From positions 1-18,033 of the forward strand of contig DASYZG010000117.1 of assembly GCA_035946575.1 (NCBI GenBank): DNA of 18,033 nt, in the 5' to 3' direction. Of the stretch, positions 1-7,086 are shown piece by piece. The notes under the pieces were generated by a model. It had not been told where the DNA came from. It was given only the letters and a program-made list of their open reading frames with translations, and did not search any database. Source of the DNA: Gp13-AA77 sp035946575. GTDB lineage: Bacteria; Acidobacteriota; Terriglobia; UBA7540. The translations under genes and the position numbers were made by a program. Position 1 is the first letter of the stretch; every line of letters starts with the position of its first letter.

Positions 1-17
1 GGCGGTCATAGACCGCC
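1..17. repeat. Short hairpin at the window edge
   Basis: Perfect 7-bp inverted repeat, GGCGGTC and GACCGCC, around a 3-base loop. It may be the terminator of a gene to the left or a dispersed REP-like element; similar GGCGGTC/GACCGCC hairpins are, from memory, common between acidobacterial genes. There is no T-run next to it, so a repeat is at least as likely as a terminator. Bases 18-125 hold no recognisable feature. Confidence 0.4.
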
Positions 18-125
18 GCTACCGCAGCTCTCGTGACAAGGGATGCGGCTGATGGCGCCGCGCCGACGGTGCTAATCTGAGTTGAATGCCTTCGATGAGT
101 ATTCGAAACCGGCGTGACGAAACGT

Positions 126-211
126 GCTCCCCTCCCGGGTCAGGAGGGGCCCGGGGTGGCCGGTCCAAGGGCTCCCCTCCCGGGTCAGGAGGGGCCGGGG
201 GTGGTCGGCTC
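126..211. repeat. Two copies of a 45-base-period hairpin repeat
   Basis: Two near-identical units begin at 126 and 171, exactly 45 bases apart. Each contains the perfect arms CCCCTCC and GGAGGGG around a CGGGTCA loop, followed by a similar GGCC(C)GGGG(G)TGG tail. The unit looks like a dispersed REP-type element. It lies just before the signal-peptide methionine of the TPR gene and is open in the same frame, where it would read as a Pro/Gly-rich PPGSGGA-type peptide. It is more likely leader sequence than coding sequence. Confidence 0.6.
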
Positions 212-214
212 CGG

Positions 215-2527
215 ATGTTATTGCCCTGCCTGTACTTGCTGATTCTGAGCGCACTGGCCTGGGCGCAGCCCGCCCAGGAGTCGTCCAAAAAGGCCCCCGC
301 CGAAGACACCCCGGAGGCGCGGCTTGCCCGGAACAACCAGGCGGCGGCGCTGGCGCGGCAGGCAAACGCACTGGCGCGCGCCGAGCGTTTCAACGAGGCC
401 TCGGACCTCTACCACCAGGCGCTCGAGCTCAAGCCCGACGATGCCAACATCCATTACAGCCTGGCCAACGTCGATGTGGGCCTGAATCGCTTTGACGACG
501 CCGTCAGCGAGTATCGCGAGGCGCTGCGGCACAACCCGCGTCTCACGGGCGCGCACGCCGCTCTGGGCTCGCTGCTTGAATCCGAAGCGCGCATGCCGGA
601 GGCGATCGAGGAGTTCCGGGCCGAGGTGAAGCTGCACCCTTCGAGCGCCGAGGCGCACGAGAAGCTGGCCGAGGCCCTGGCCCTGGCGCGCCAGCCGGCG
701 CAGGCGGAATTCCAGGAGGCGCTCCGGCTCGATCCCAACAGTCCCGCCTTGCGGGCCTCGTTCGCTTCCGCGCTCGAGCAGGCCGGCGACACGTCCGCCG
801 CCGTGAAACTCTGGCGCGACGCTCTGGCGCGCGCGCCGAACAATGCCGATTACCACGCCGGTCTGGCGCTCGCCCTTACCGAGAGCGGCGATCAGCCGGC
901 GGCGCTCGCTGAGTATCGCGCGGCGGTGCGGCTGCGGCCGGGCGACCCTGAACTTCATTTGGGCCTGGCCAACGCGCTCAAGACGAGCGGCGACGTGATC
1001 CATGCCATCACCGAGTACCGCCAGGCGGTGGAACTGCGCCCCAGGCAGGTGGACTACCGCTACAGCCTGGCGCTGGCCTTGCGCAAAGCCGGCGATTACG
1101 CAGGCGCCATTCAGGAATTGCGGCGGGTTCTCGCCGAGCGCCCCTCCGACGCGGAGGCTCGCGCCGAGCTCGCCGGCACCTATCTGGACACCAGCAACGA
1201 CTCCGCCGCCATCGCCGAGTATCGCGAGGCCCTGCTTTTGAGACCCAACGATCCGGCGTTGCACGAGCAGTTGGGCCTGGTGTTGCGCAAGACGGGCGAT
1301 CTTATCGAAGCCGTGACCGAGTTGCGGAAGGCGGCGCAACTCGCACCCGATTCCGCGGACGATCATCGCAACCTGGCCGAGGCGCTGGGCGCGGGCGGCG
1401 ATATCGCCGGATTCATCGGCGAGTATCAGGAGGAAGTGAGCCTCACCCCGCTCGATGCCGACGCCCACCTGAACCTCGCCAACGCCTTCGCCTCGGCCGG
1501 CCAGAACGATCGCGCCATCATCGAGTATCAGCGGACGCTGAAGCTGCGTCCCGCGAGCCCGGAGATCCACTACCGGCTGGCGCAGGCGCTGATCAAGGCG
1601 AATCGTGACGGCGAAGCTCTCGACGAGTTGCAGCAAGCCATACGCCAGCGGCCTGACACGCCGGAAGCGCTGGTCGCTCTCGCCGATCTGCTGGCCGCCA
1701 AAAAACAGTGGCTGCCGGCCATCGAGGCTTATCGCGACGCGCTCAAGCTGCGTCCTGAGGACGCCGCGCTGCACGAACACCTGGCAGCGGCGCTCAAGGA
1801 GAGTGGCGACCTGGACGGCGCCGAGACCGAATTGAAGTCCGCCGGCGAGCTGGCGACCAAGGATCCTTCCTATCAGCTTCAGCTCGGCAAAACCCTCGAG
1901 GCCAAGGGGGATTTGAAGGGCGCCGCGGCGGCTTACCGCGCGGTGATCGAGCTGCGTCCGGGCGATACGGAGGCGACCGTCGGGCTCGGCGCCAGCCTGC
2001 TCGCCGCCGGCGACGCCGCCGGAGCCGCCACCGCCCTGCGCGAGGGCGTGGCCCGCCAGCCGCAGTCGGCCGATACGCACGCCTCGCTCGCGCTCGCGCT
2101 CCTCCAGCTCAAGGATCCGGCGGGCGCCTTTGAGGAAGCCCAACAGGCCTTGAAGCTCCAGCCCTTCAGCCCGCGCAGCAACTACGCTCTTGGTCTAGCC
2201 TATATGTCGATGGACAAACTGCCGGAGGCCGTGCAGCACTTCCAGGAGGCGCTGACGGGGAAATCGGATTACACCGAAGCTCGACTCGCCCTGGCCCAGG
2301 CCTTCGAGCGCGAGCGCGACACGCCCAACGAGGTGGCGAGCTATCGCGAGTATCTGCGCCTCCAGCCGAACGACGCCGGCTCGCACCTGGCCCTGGCCAC
2401 GGCGCTCGCCCGGACCGGCGATTTGAGCGCCGCCGCCGCCGAGTGCGCCCGGGCGCTGGCCCTGCGTCCCGACTGGCCGGAAGCGCAGCAGACCTGCGCC
2501 CGATTCAAAACGGCCGCCAAGAAGTAG
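215..2527 (+). CDS. Exported protein of about 21 tandem TPR units
   Basis: A 770-residue protein made almost wholly of tetratricopeptide repeats. The start at 215 is chosen because it gives a classic signal peptide (MLLPCLYLLILSALAWAQ). The frame is open upstream to an ATG at 86, but that stretch would be coded by the hairpin repeats at 126-211. No strong Shine-Dalgarno site is visible at 215. After an Ala/Arg-rich spacer, about 21 units of 34 residues run to the end, most with the pattern LAxALxxxGDxxxAIxEYRxALxLRPxD. One early unit (AEAHEKLAEALALARQPAQA) is about two residues short. TPR arrays form superhelical protein-binding scaffolds, and in Acidobacteriota such exported proteins are common and mostly uncharacterised. 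There is no catalytic domain, membrane anchor beyond the signal, or kinase module. The binding partner and cell role are unknown. A lipobox is absent, so periplasmic or secreted location is likelier than lipoprotein. Confidence 0.85.
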   Translation: MLLPCLYLLILSALAWAQPAQESSKKAPAEDTPEARLARNNQAAALARQANALARAERFNEASDLYHQALELKPDDANIHYSLANVDVGLNRFDDAVSEYREALRHNPRLTGAHAALGSLLESEARMPEAIEEFRAEVKLHPSSAEAHEKLAEALALARQPAQAEFQEALRLDPNSPALRASFASALEQAGDTSAAVKLWRDALARAPNNADYHAGLALALTESGDQPAALAEYRAAVRLRPGDPELHLGLANALKTSGDVIHAITEYRQAVELRPRQVDYRYSLALALRKAGDYAGAIQELRRVLAERPSDAEARAELAGTYLDTSNDSAAIAEYREALLLRPNDPALHEQLGLVLRKTGDLIEAVTELRKAAQLAPDSADDHRNLAEALGAGGDIAGFIGEYQEEVSLTPLDADAHLNLANAFASAGQNDRAIIEYQRTLKLRPASPEIHYRLAQALIKANRDGEALDELQQAIRQRPDTPEALVALADLLAAKKQWLPAIEAYRDALKLRPEDAALHEHLAAALKESGDLDGAETELKSAGELATKDPSYQLQLGKTLEAKGDLKGAAAAYRAVIELRPGDTEATVGLGASLLAAGDAAGAATALREGVARQPQSADTHASLALALLQLKDPAGAFEEAQQALKLQPFSPRSNYALGLAYMSMDKLPEAVQHFQEALTGKSDYTEARLALAQAFERERDTPNEVASYREYLRLQPNDAGSHLALATALARTGDLSAAAAECARALALRPDWPEAQQTCARFKTAAKK

Positions 2528-2673
2528 GGGCGCTCTGGCCTGGCTATCGCGGAAGCACGCCCGCTGAGCCGATCACTGTCGTAGTAAGGCCAACATGGTT
2601 GAAGCCGCAGGTAGGATTCAGGTATAACACCGCTCCCGGTATTACCCAGTCTCACCAGATATTGTTTTGTGAC

Positions 2674-2701
2674 TTGACACCGTTCTTCGTCAGCTTATGA
2701 T
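2674..2701 (+). promoter_or_regulatory. Sigma70-type promoter of the pilin gene
   Basis: A consensus TTGACA (2674-2679) is followed after 16 bases by TATGAT (2696-2701). Transcription would begin near 2708 and leave a leader of about 80 bases before the pilin ATG at 2790. This is the best promoter match in the window. A weaker candidate, TTGAAG-18-TATAAC, lies upstream at 2599-2628. The rest of the gap from 2528 to 2789 shows no gene. Confidence 0.65.
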
Positions 2702-2789
2702 TGGGTGATAACACGCCCAGCGAGCGGGAGGCGGCCTCGAAGCCACCACACGCCGTATGCGGCCGAATTAATTGAGGGGGAGACCTACG

Positions 2790-2960
2790 ATGACTAACTT
2801 CATGCGACGTTTGTGGCAAGACGAAGCGGGGCAGGACCTGACGGAATACGGGCTGCTGCTGGTTCTCGTTGCTTTGGCGGCGATTGTGAGCATGAGCACG
2901 TTGGCGAATGGCATCGAAGACGTCTTCAGCACGGCAGCCGCAAATCTGAGTGCCAGCTAG
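2790..2960 (+). CDS. Flp/type IVb pilin
   Basis: A 56-residue prepilin of the Flp family, the major subunit of tight-adherence (Tad) pili. A short charged leader (MTNFMRRLWQDEAG) is followed by QDLTEYGLLLVLVALAA. Prepilin peptidase would cut after the Gly, leaving Glu at mature position 5 and Tyr at position 6, both hallmarks of Flp pilins. The hydrophobic helix and a short polar tail ending NLSAS complete the usual length. The start at 2790 is preceded by a GAGGGGGAGA Shine-Dalgarno site; a TTG at 2772 overlaps that site and is rejected. The gene stands alone: no tadA, tadB/C, rcpA or cpaA homologue lies in the window, so the secretion machinery must be elsewhere. A strong own promoter at 2674-2701 fits an abundantly made subunit. 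Confidence 0.9.
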   Translation: MTNFMRRLWQDEAGQDLTEYGLLLVLVALAAIVSMSTLANGIEDVFSTAAANLSAS

Positions 2961-3052
2961 TCCGATTACCGCTGTAGCGCGTACCGTCCCTTCGCTTCGC
3001 TCAATCAGGGCAGACCTCGCTCGCGATTTAGGCGCCTTGGGACAGACGCGCT

Positions 3053-3064
3053 CCAGCGCGCTGG
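3053..3064. terminator. Palindrome between convergent pilin and DinB genes
   Basis: The perfect 12-base palindrome CCAGCGCGCTGG sits in the 106-base gap between the rightward pilin gene and the leftward DinB gene. Position suggests a shared terminator, but no clear T-run follows on either strand. The same gap carries GCGCCTTGGGACAGA at 3032-3046, which recurs at 10844-10858. Confidence 0.25.
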
Positions 3065-3066
3065 TT

Positions 3067-3558
3067 TCACCAGCGTTCGTCCGCGGTGGGACCGTAAACC
3101 TGCGGAAGAGGCACGTCGACAAGCCGGAGATAGACCGTGAGCTGGCCTCGATGGTGAATGAGGTGGTTCAGGTGCTGCCGGATCACTTCTCCACGTGGCG
3201 CGGAGAATAGCACCTGGCCGCCGCGCTTCAGCGACCAGGTTGCCTCCAGGGCGTTGCCCGTTACCTGCTCGAGGGCCGCGCGCGCCTGTTGTACGTTGGT
3301 GTCGAAAAGTCGCAGCAGCACCTCGGTGGCTTCGAAGCTGTAGCCGGTGGACTGCGCCAGATCGATATGGGGCTCGCGCAGGGTGGTCGCAATCCATCCC
3401 GGCATCCACGCCACCAGCTGGGCAAGATGACCGAGCGCGAACGACTTCTGATGCGGTTTCCACGTGCCTTTTTCGTCCGGGACTCGCTCTAGAAGCCTCC
3501 GCGTCGATGCCATCTCCTGATCAAATTCTTTTAACGGGATCGCGGTTGTTGCCGCCAT
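3067..3558 (-). CDS. DinB-fold metal-binding protein (copy 1)
   Basis: A 163-residue protein of the DinB/YfiT four-helix superfamily, putative metalloenzymes that often act as thiol-dependent transferases; the substrate here is unknown. Family features are the LGHLAQLVAWMPGW helix (His44) and a C-terminal NHLIHHRGQL helix with His132 and His136, the likely metal ligands, ending in the QVYGPTADE motif typical of the group. The start at 3558 is chosen for a GGAGGT site nine bases or so upstream; the open frame continues 34 codons further into the repeat at 3619-3641 and is not used. It lies 120 bases downstream of a second DinB gene in the same direction, with the same FDQE...STR..LERVP opening, so the pair is a tandem duplication that has diverged. 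It may be cotranscribed with that gene. Confidence 0.85.
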   Translation of the reverse strand: MAATTAIPLKEFDQEMASTRRLLERVPDEKGTWKPHQKSFALGHLAQLVAWMPGWIATTLREPHIDLAQSTGYSFEATEVLLRLFDTNVQQARAALEQVTGNALEATWSLKRGGQVLFSAPRGEVIRQHLNHLIHHRGQLTVYLRLVDVPLPQVYGPTADERW

Positions 3559-3618
3559 GGATCCACCTCCAGTTGGAAGTTGACGATAACCTTTGCTGAA
3601 AAACTCGACCGGCCTGCC

Positions 3619-3641
3619 ATTCCGAGCGCAGCGCAGAATGA
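3619..3641. repeat. Dispersed CATTC...GAATG repeat between the DinB genes
   Basis: CATTCCGAGCGCAGCG followed by CAGAATG forms a 5-bp stem (CATTC/GAATG). The core matches, from memory, a repeat of the form CATTCCGAGCGAAGCGAGGAAT seen between genes in several phyla, including Acidobacteriota. Only one copy is visible in this window. Confidence 0.45.
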
Positions 3642-3678
3642 CGGCGCCGGAAATTCGCACGACAGGTGCCGCAGCCGC

Positions 3679-4176
3679 CTATCCCCACGGCTCGTCCGCC
3701 GACGGTCCGTAGGTCGCGGGCACCTTGACATCGTTCAGCCGCAGGTAGACGCCGAGCTGGGCGCGGTGATGGACGATGTGGTTGAGGAACATCTGCCGGT
3801 AGGCCATGAATCGCGAGCCGTCGAAGATGGGCTTGCCCTGAAACAGGAGCTTCCAGTTCGCCTCCCAGGCATCTTCGGGCATGGCGGCCAGGGCCTTGCG
3901 CAGCCTGGCCGCGCCTTCGTCAAACGCCTTCACAAGCTGCCCTGCCGATTCGAAGCGTAAAGGGCGAAAGCTTCCCTGGGAAAAGTCCAGTTGCGGAGTA
4001 TCCAGAACGATAAAACCGAACTCTGGAAGCTGCGCCACATGTGCGGCGAGCCTGCCGAGCGGCGCCGACTTCGCATGCGGCACGAAGTCCGGCTTGGCGG
4101 GGACCCTCTCCAGTGTCTTTCGGGTACTGATCGTCTCCTGATCGAATTCGGGCAGAAGCGTTTCGCTGATGGTCAT
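3679..4176 (-). CDS. DinB-fold metal-binding protein (copy 2)
   Basis: A 165-residue DinB-fold protein and paralogue of the gene just downstream. Shared blocks are FDQE..STRK.LERVP near the N-terminus, the LNHIVHHRAQLGVYLRL helix (His133, His137) and the ATYGPSADEPWG end. The N-terminal helix reads LGRLAAHVAQLP, so the His that would complete the metal site (His46) is one helical turn later than in copy 1, where it is LGHLAQLVA. The start at 4176 has a GGAGA site 4-5 bases upstream; an upstream ATG at 4212 has none. An inverted repeat separates it from the acyl-CoA dehydrogenase gene upstream. Function is not known: DinB proteins include bacillithiol or mycothiol transferases and many of no known activity. 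Confidence 0.85.
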   Translation of the reverse strand: MTISETLLPEFDQETISTRKTLERVPAKPDFVPHAKSAPLGRLAAHVAQLPEFGFIVLDTPQLDFSQGSFRPLRFESAGQLVKAFDEGAARLRKALAAMPEDAWEANWKLLFQGKPIFDGSRFMAYRQMFLNHIVHHRAQLGVYLRLNDVKVPATYGPSADEPWG

Positions 4177-4234
4177 AAGTTCTCCATTCCGGGTCTTGGT
4201 GTTGTGCGACATTTGAGGGTAGGCGAAATAAAGG

Positions 4235-4287
4235 CGAAAGTCAACCTTGAGTCAACAGTTGAGAGCTGGGTTGACTCTCGACTTTCG
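4235..4287 (-). terminator. Nested inverted repeat, probable terminator of the acyl-CoA dehydrogenase gene
   Basis: Two nested perfect 8-bp arms: CGAAAGTC (4235-4242) with GACTTTCG (4280-4287), and inside them GAGTCAAC (4249-4256) with GTTGACTC (4270-4277). Together they could form one long hairpin 24 bases past the dehydrogenase stop on the minus strand, followed by CCTTTATTT. It may serve as a terminator. The GTTGACTC/GTCAAC words also relate it to the CAACTG/GTTGAC repeats at three other intergenic sites. Confidence 0.5.
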
Positions 4288-4310
4288 ACTTTTGTCTGTG
4301 AATTGATCCC

Positions 4311-5495
4311 TCAGTTCCGTCCCAGCATCAGCTTCGCGATCGTCTGGAGCTGCATGAACGAGGTGCCTTCGTAGATCTTGCCGATCTTGGAGTCGCGCAG
4401 GTACTTCTCGACGGGATAATCGCGGGTGAACCCGTAGCCGCCGTAGACCTCGATGGCCTCGCTCGCGACGCGCTCGGCCACTTGCGAGGCGAAATACTTC
4501 GCCATGGCGGCCTCCTTGACATACGGCTGTCCGGCGTCCTTGAGGCGGGCGGCGTTGTAGGTCATCAGGCGCGCCGCCTCGACTTCGGTCGCGAGGCGCG
4601 CGATCTGGAACTGGATGGCCTGGAACTCGGCGATTGGCTTGCCGAATTGCCGGCGCTCCTGCGTGTAGCGAACGGCGTAGTCGAGGGCGCCCTGGGCGAC
4701 GCCGAGCATCTGGGCCCCGATTCCGATCCGGCCTTCGTTCAGAGTCTCGATGGCCACCTTGTAGCCTTTCCCGACCTCGCCGAGGACGTTCGCCCTGGGC
4801 ACGCGGCAGTCTTCCAGGATCAGCTCGCAGGTGGACGAGGCGCGGATGCCGAGCTTGTCCTCCTTCTTGCCCACGCTGAAGCCGCGCGTGTGGCGGTCGA
4901 CGAGGAAGGCCGTAATGCCGCGATGACCAAGTTCGCGACTCACCGTGGCGAAGAGAACGAAGATGCCAGCTTCCTTGGCGTTGGTGATCCAGAGCTTTCG
5001 CCCGTTGAGGACGTAATCGCTGCCGTCTTCGCGCGCGCGCGTCTCGAGCGCGAAAGCGTCGCTGCCGGAGCCCGGCTCGGAGAGCGCGTAGGCACCCACC
5101 GTGTCGGCGGCCAGGCGCCGCAGAAAGGCGCTCTTCTGCCCCTCGTCGCCCCAGCGCATGATGGCGTTCGAGACCAGCGTGTTCTGGACGTCAACCACCA
5201 CCCCCGCGGAAGCGTCGACGCGGGAGAACTCCTCGATGGCGAGGACCGCCATAAAGAACGATCCGCCGCTGCCGCCGTAGGCTTCGGGAATGTGCATGCC
5301 CATGTAGCCCTGCGCAAAGAACTTGTCGATAAGATCGCGGCGAAACACGCCCTCGCGGTCCATCTCCTCGACGTGCGGCTTGATTTCGCTTTCGGCGAAC
5401 TCGCGCGCCGCGCGGCGGAAGATCTGCTCTTCCTCGCTGAGGACGGTCAAAGGCAGTGTCGATAGGATCGGAGCGGCGGCGGCAGTTTCAGCCAT
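4311..5495 (-). CDS. Acyl-CoA dehydrogenase, short/branched-chain type
   Basis: A 394-residue FAD flavoprotein that introduces the alpha-beta double bond in acyl-CoA esters and passes electrons to electron-transfer flavoprotein. Family blocks in order: YALSEPGSGSDAFALETRA (138-154), GRKLWITNAKEAG (165-177), RASSTCEL (218-225), LNEGRIGIGAQMLG (252-265), EAARLMTYNAARL (306-318), YGGYGFTRDYPVEKYLRD (351-368) and IYEGTS with the catalytic base Glu376. The C-terminal Glu position and blocks such as RASSTC and EAARL.TYNAARL resemble ACADSB (2-methylbutyryl-CoA) enzymes more than medium- or long-chain types, so a role in branched-chain amino-acid or short-chain fatty-acid breakdown is likely; substrate is inferred. 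The start at 5495 has an AAAGAGG site about five bases upstream; an ATG ten codons earlier lacks one. No ETF or enoyl-CoA hydratase gene is adjacent, so it is not in a visible catabolic operon. Confidence 0.93.
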   Translation of the reverse strand: MAETAAAAPILSTLPLTVLSEEEQIFRRAAREFAESEIKPHVEEMDREGVFRRDLIDKFFAQGYMGMHIPEAYGGSGGSFFMAVLAIEEFSRVDASAGVVVDVQNTLVSNAIMRWGDEGQKSAFLRRLAADTVGAYALSEPGSGSDAFALETRAREDGSDYVLNGRKLWITNAKEAGIFVLFATVSRELGHRGITAFLVDRHTRGFSVGKKEDKLGIRASSTCELILEDCRVPRANVLGEVGKGYKVAIETLNEGRIGIGAQMLGVAQGALDYAVRYTQERRQFGKPIAEFQAIQFQIARLATEVEAARLMTYNAARLKDAGQPYVKEAAMAKYFASQVAERVASEAIEVYGGYGFTRDYPVEKYLRDSKIGKIYEGTSFMQLQTIAKLMLGRN

Positions 5496-5531
5496 GATAG
5501 CCTCTTTTCGTGTTGTCAATCGCATCAGCCG

Positions 5532-5607
5532 CCAGTTGTCAGTGCTCCGTTGTCTGTTGGCATGCTTGTTCGCTCGCAGCGCGCAACTGGCAACTGACCG
5601 CTGACCA
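5532..5607. repeat. CAACTG-type repeat in the divergent gap upstream of rnhA
   Basis: The gap between the divergently read acyl-CoA dehydrogenase and rnhA carries CCAGTTGTCAGTG near 5532 and GCAACTGGCAACTGACCGCTG near 5582, an imperfect inverted repeat. The same words recur at 13099-13192 and 16213-16234. It is probably a dispersed non-coding element; any promoter here cannot be told apart from it with confidence. Confidence 0.5.
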
Positions 5608-5633
5608 CCAGCGTGCTACATTGTACCTTCATC

Positions 5634-6092
5634 ATGCGCGAAGTAACCATCAGCACCGATGGCGCCTGCATCGGGAACCCGGGTCCGGGGGGCTGGGCCT
5701 GCATCCTGCGCTTTGGCGATCACCGGCGGGAGATTTTCGGTTCCAACCCTCACACCACCAACAACCGCATGGAACTGACAGCGGTCATCGAATCACTCCA
5801 GGCGCTGAAGCAGCCCTGCCGGGTGGCGCTCTTCACCGACTCGCAGTACGTGAAGCGCGGGATCACGGAATGGATCGGCGGCTGGAAAGCGCGGGGCTGG
5901 ATGCGGCGTGAGAAAGGTGCGGGATTGAAGCCGGTTCTCAATCGCGACCTCTGGACCGAGCTCGATCGCTTAGTGCAGTCGCACCACGTCACCTGGGCGT
6001 GGGTGAAGGGCCACGCGACGGATCCTGACAATATTCGCTGTGATGAGCTGGCGCAGATGGCCGCGCGCGAACAGACTTCCTCCCTCGCTTAA
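5634..6092 (+). CDS. rnhA: Ribonuclease HI
   Basis: A 152-residue RNase HI, which cuts the RNA strand of RNA-DNA hybrids (R-loops, Okazaki primers) in the cytoplasm. All four acidic catalytic positions are visible: Asp9 in STDGACIGNPGPGGW, Glu in RMELTAVIESLQAL, Asp in LFTDSQYVKRGI, and Asp in NIRCDELAQMAA, with the flexible-loop His in WVKGHATDPDN. The basic segment WIGGWKARGWMRREKG matches the hybrid-binding handle. Length matches the E. coli enzyme (155). The start at 5634 gives MREVTIST; a GTG at 5613 in frame would add seven residues that do not resemble the family. There is no Shine-Dalgarno site; TACATT at 5616-5621 lies about 12 bases before the ATG, so a leaderless transcript is possible but unproven. 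Confidence 0.95.
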   Translation: MREVTISTDGACIGNPGPGGWACILRFGDHRREIFGSNPHTTNNRMELTAVIESLQALKQPCRVALFTDSQYVKRGITEWIGGWKARGWMRREKGAGLKPVLNRDLWTELDRLVQSHHVTWAWVKGHATDPDNIRCDELAQMAAREQTSSLA

Positions 6093-6106
6093 TTCGCGAT
6101 GTGGAT

Positions 6107-6132
6107 CAGGAGTGCTCAAGCGGAGCGAGACT
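6107..6132. terminator. Weak hairpin between convergent rnhA and zinc-ribbon genes
   Basis: GGAGTGCTC (6107-6115) and GAGCGAGACTCC (6121-6132) can pair with a small bulge in the 49-base gap between two stop codons. The position fits a bidirectional terminator, but there is no T-run. Confidence 0.25.
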
Positions 6133-6141
6133 CCGGAGCAG

Positions 6142-6885
6142 CTACATGGCGACGCGGGTGCCTTCCGCGCCCTTGTCGGTGGCGAGTTCGAGGTAGAAGA
6201 GAATCCGGCCGCAGTTCTCGCAGATGTGGAGCGCGTCGGAAGTGCGGACTTCGTTGTAGTACTGCGGGCGCAGCTTCACATGGCAGCCGCTGCAGGAGGC
6301 GTCGATCACCGGCACCACCGCCGTGCCGCGCGCCTTGCGTGCTCGTTCGTAGAGCCGCAGCGTTGCGGCCGTGAGCGCACCGCTCAGCGCCTGCCGCCGC
6401 TCCTGCAACTGGTTGCGCCCCGTCTCGTCAGTGGAACGTTCGGCCTCGAGTTGCTTGATCTCCGCCGCCACGCGCGAGCGCTCGCTCTCCAGGCGCGCTG
6501 CGGCGTCGTGAACGTAGCTCTCGAGCTGCTCGGCTTCCGCCATTTCATCGAGGATTCGATCTTCGATCCCGCGGATCCTGGCCTCTTCACCCTCGATCTC
6601 GTGGACCATCGCCTTGTATGCTTCGTTGGTCTTTACCTCGTAAAGCTGGTCCTTGTGTTTGGAGATCTTGCCACGGATCATTTGCACTTCGCCATCCATC
6701 TCGCGGCGTTCCTTCTGGTTGGCGGCGAGGCGCGCCTTGCGCTCCTCGTAGGCGTGCGTGAATTCGTTGAGCTGGTCTTGAATCCGTTTGATTTGGGCCG
6801 GGATGGCGTCGATTCGCGTTGTGAGGATGCCGATCGACTGATCGACGTCCTGGAGTTCTCTCACCGTTTGAAGCTCGGGGTGCAA
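6142..6885 (-). CDS. Coiled-coil protein with C-terminal C4 zinc ribbon
   Basis: A 247-residue protein. Residues about 5-185 are highly charged heptad-like helix (for example ERKARLAANQKERREMD and RLESERSRVAAEIKQLEAER), predicted to form a long coiled-coil hairpin. Residues 198-225 hold a zinc ribbon of two CxxC pairs, CSGC (198-201) and CENC (222-225), with the conserved RPQYYNEVR between them. This is the architecture of the CT398/HP0958-like C4-type zinc-ribbon family (Pfam zf-RING_7), widespread and with roles proposed in RNA or secretion-chaperone binding; the role here is unknown. The start is a TTG at 6885, supported by AGGAG five bases upstream and by the family-like opening MHPELQTVRELQDVD; no in-frame ATG would keep it. 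It is convergent with rnhA. Confidence 0.85.
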   Translation of the reverse strand: MHPELQTVRELQDVDQSIGILTTRIDAIPAQIKRIQDQLNEFTHAYEERKARLAANQKERREMDGEVQMIRGKISKHKDQLYEVKTNEAYKAMVHEIEGEEARIRGIEDRILDEMAEAEQLESYVHDAAARLESERSRVAAEIKQLEAERSTDETGRNQLQERRQALSGALTAATLRLYERARKARGTAVVPVIDASCSGCHVKLRPQYYNEVRTSDALHICENCGRILFYLELATDKGAEGTRVAM

Positions 6886-7018
6886 ATTCGCTCCTGTCTC
6901 CTTGCCTGCGATGGCGGGCTGTACGGTTCACTCGTCATGAGATTGAGTCCTATTCTGGCACAGGAACACCGCCGCTTTCAATCACCCGATTACACCCGGG
7001 AGGGCGCAGCGCCAGGCA

Positions 7019-7072
7019 GCGGGCAGGGATGCCCGCCCTCGCAACGACACCAGGCGGCGGTGGAACGCCGCC
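7019..7072 (-). terminator. Two GC hairpins downstream of the secreted propeller gene
   Basis: GGCGGCG (7053-7059) with CGCCGCC (7066-7072) lies about 14 bases past the stop at 7087 on the minus strand, and GCGGGCA (7019-7025) with TGCCCGC (7030-7036) follows. Both are perfect 7-bp stems. Neither has a T-run, so intrinsic termination is uncertain; similar GCGGG-ATG-CCCGC hairpins appear at 17531-17544, suggesting a repeat family. Nothing else is visible in 6886-7086. Confidence 0.35.
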
Positions 7073-7086
7073 GCCATCAAATCAGG

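Noticed and set aside
218..2143. 641-residue open frame on the minus strand opposite the TPR gene
   Set aside because: It is the mirror of a repetitive high-GC coding strand: low-complexity, Arg/Gly/Leu-rich, no family features, while the plus frame has clear TPR units.
4482..5465. 327-residue plus-strand open frame inside the acyl-CoA dehydrogenase gene
   Set aside because: Antisense shadow of a complete, conserved enzyme.
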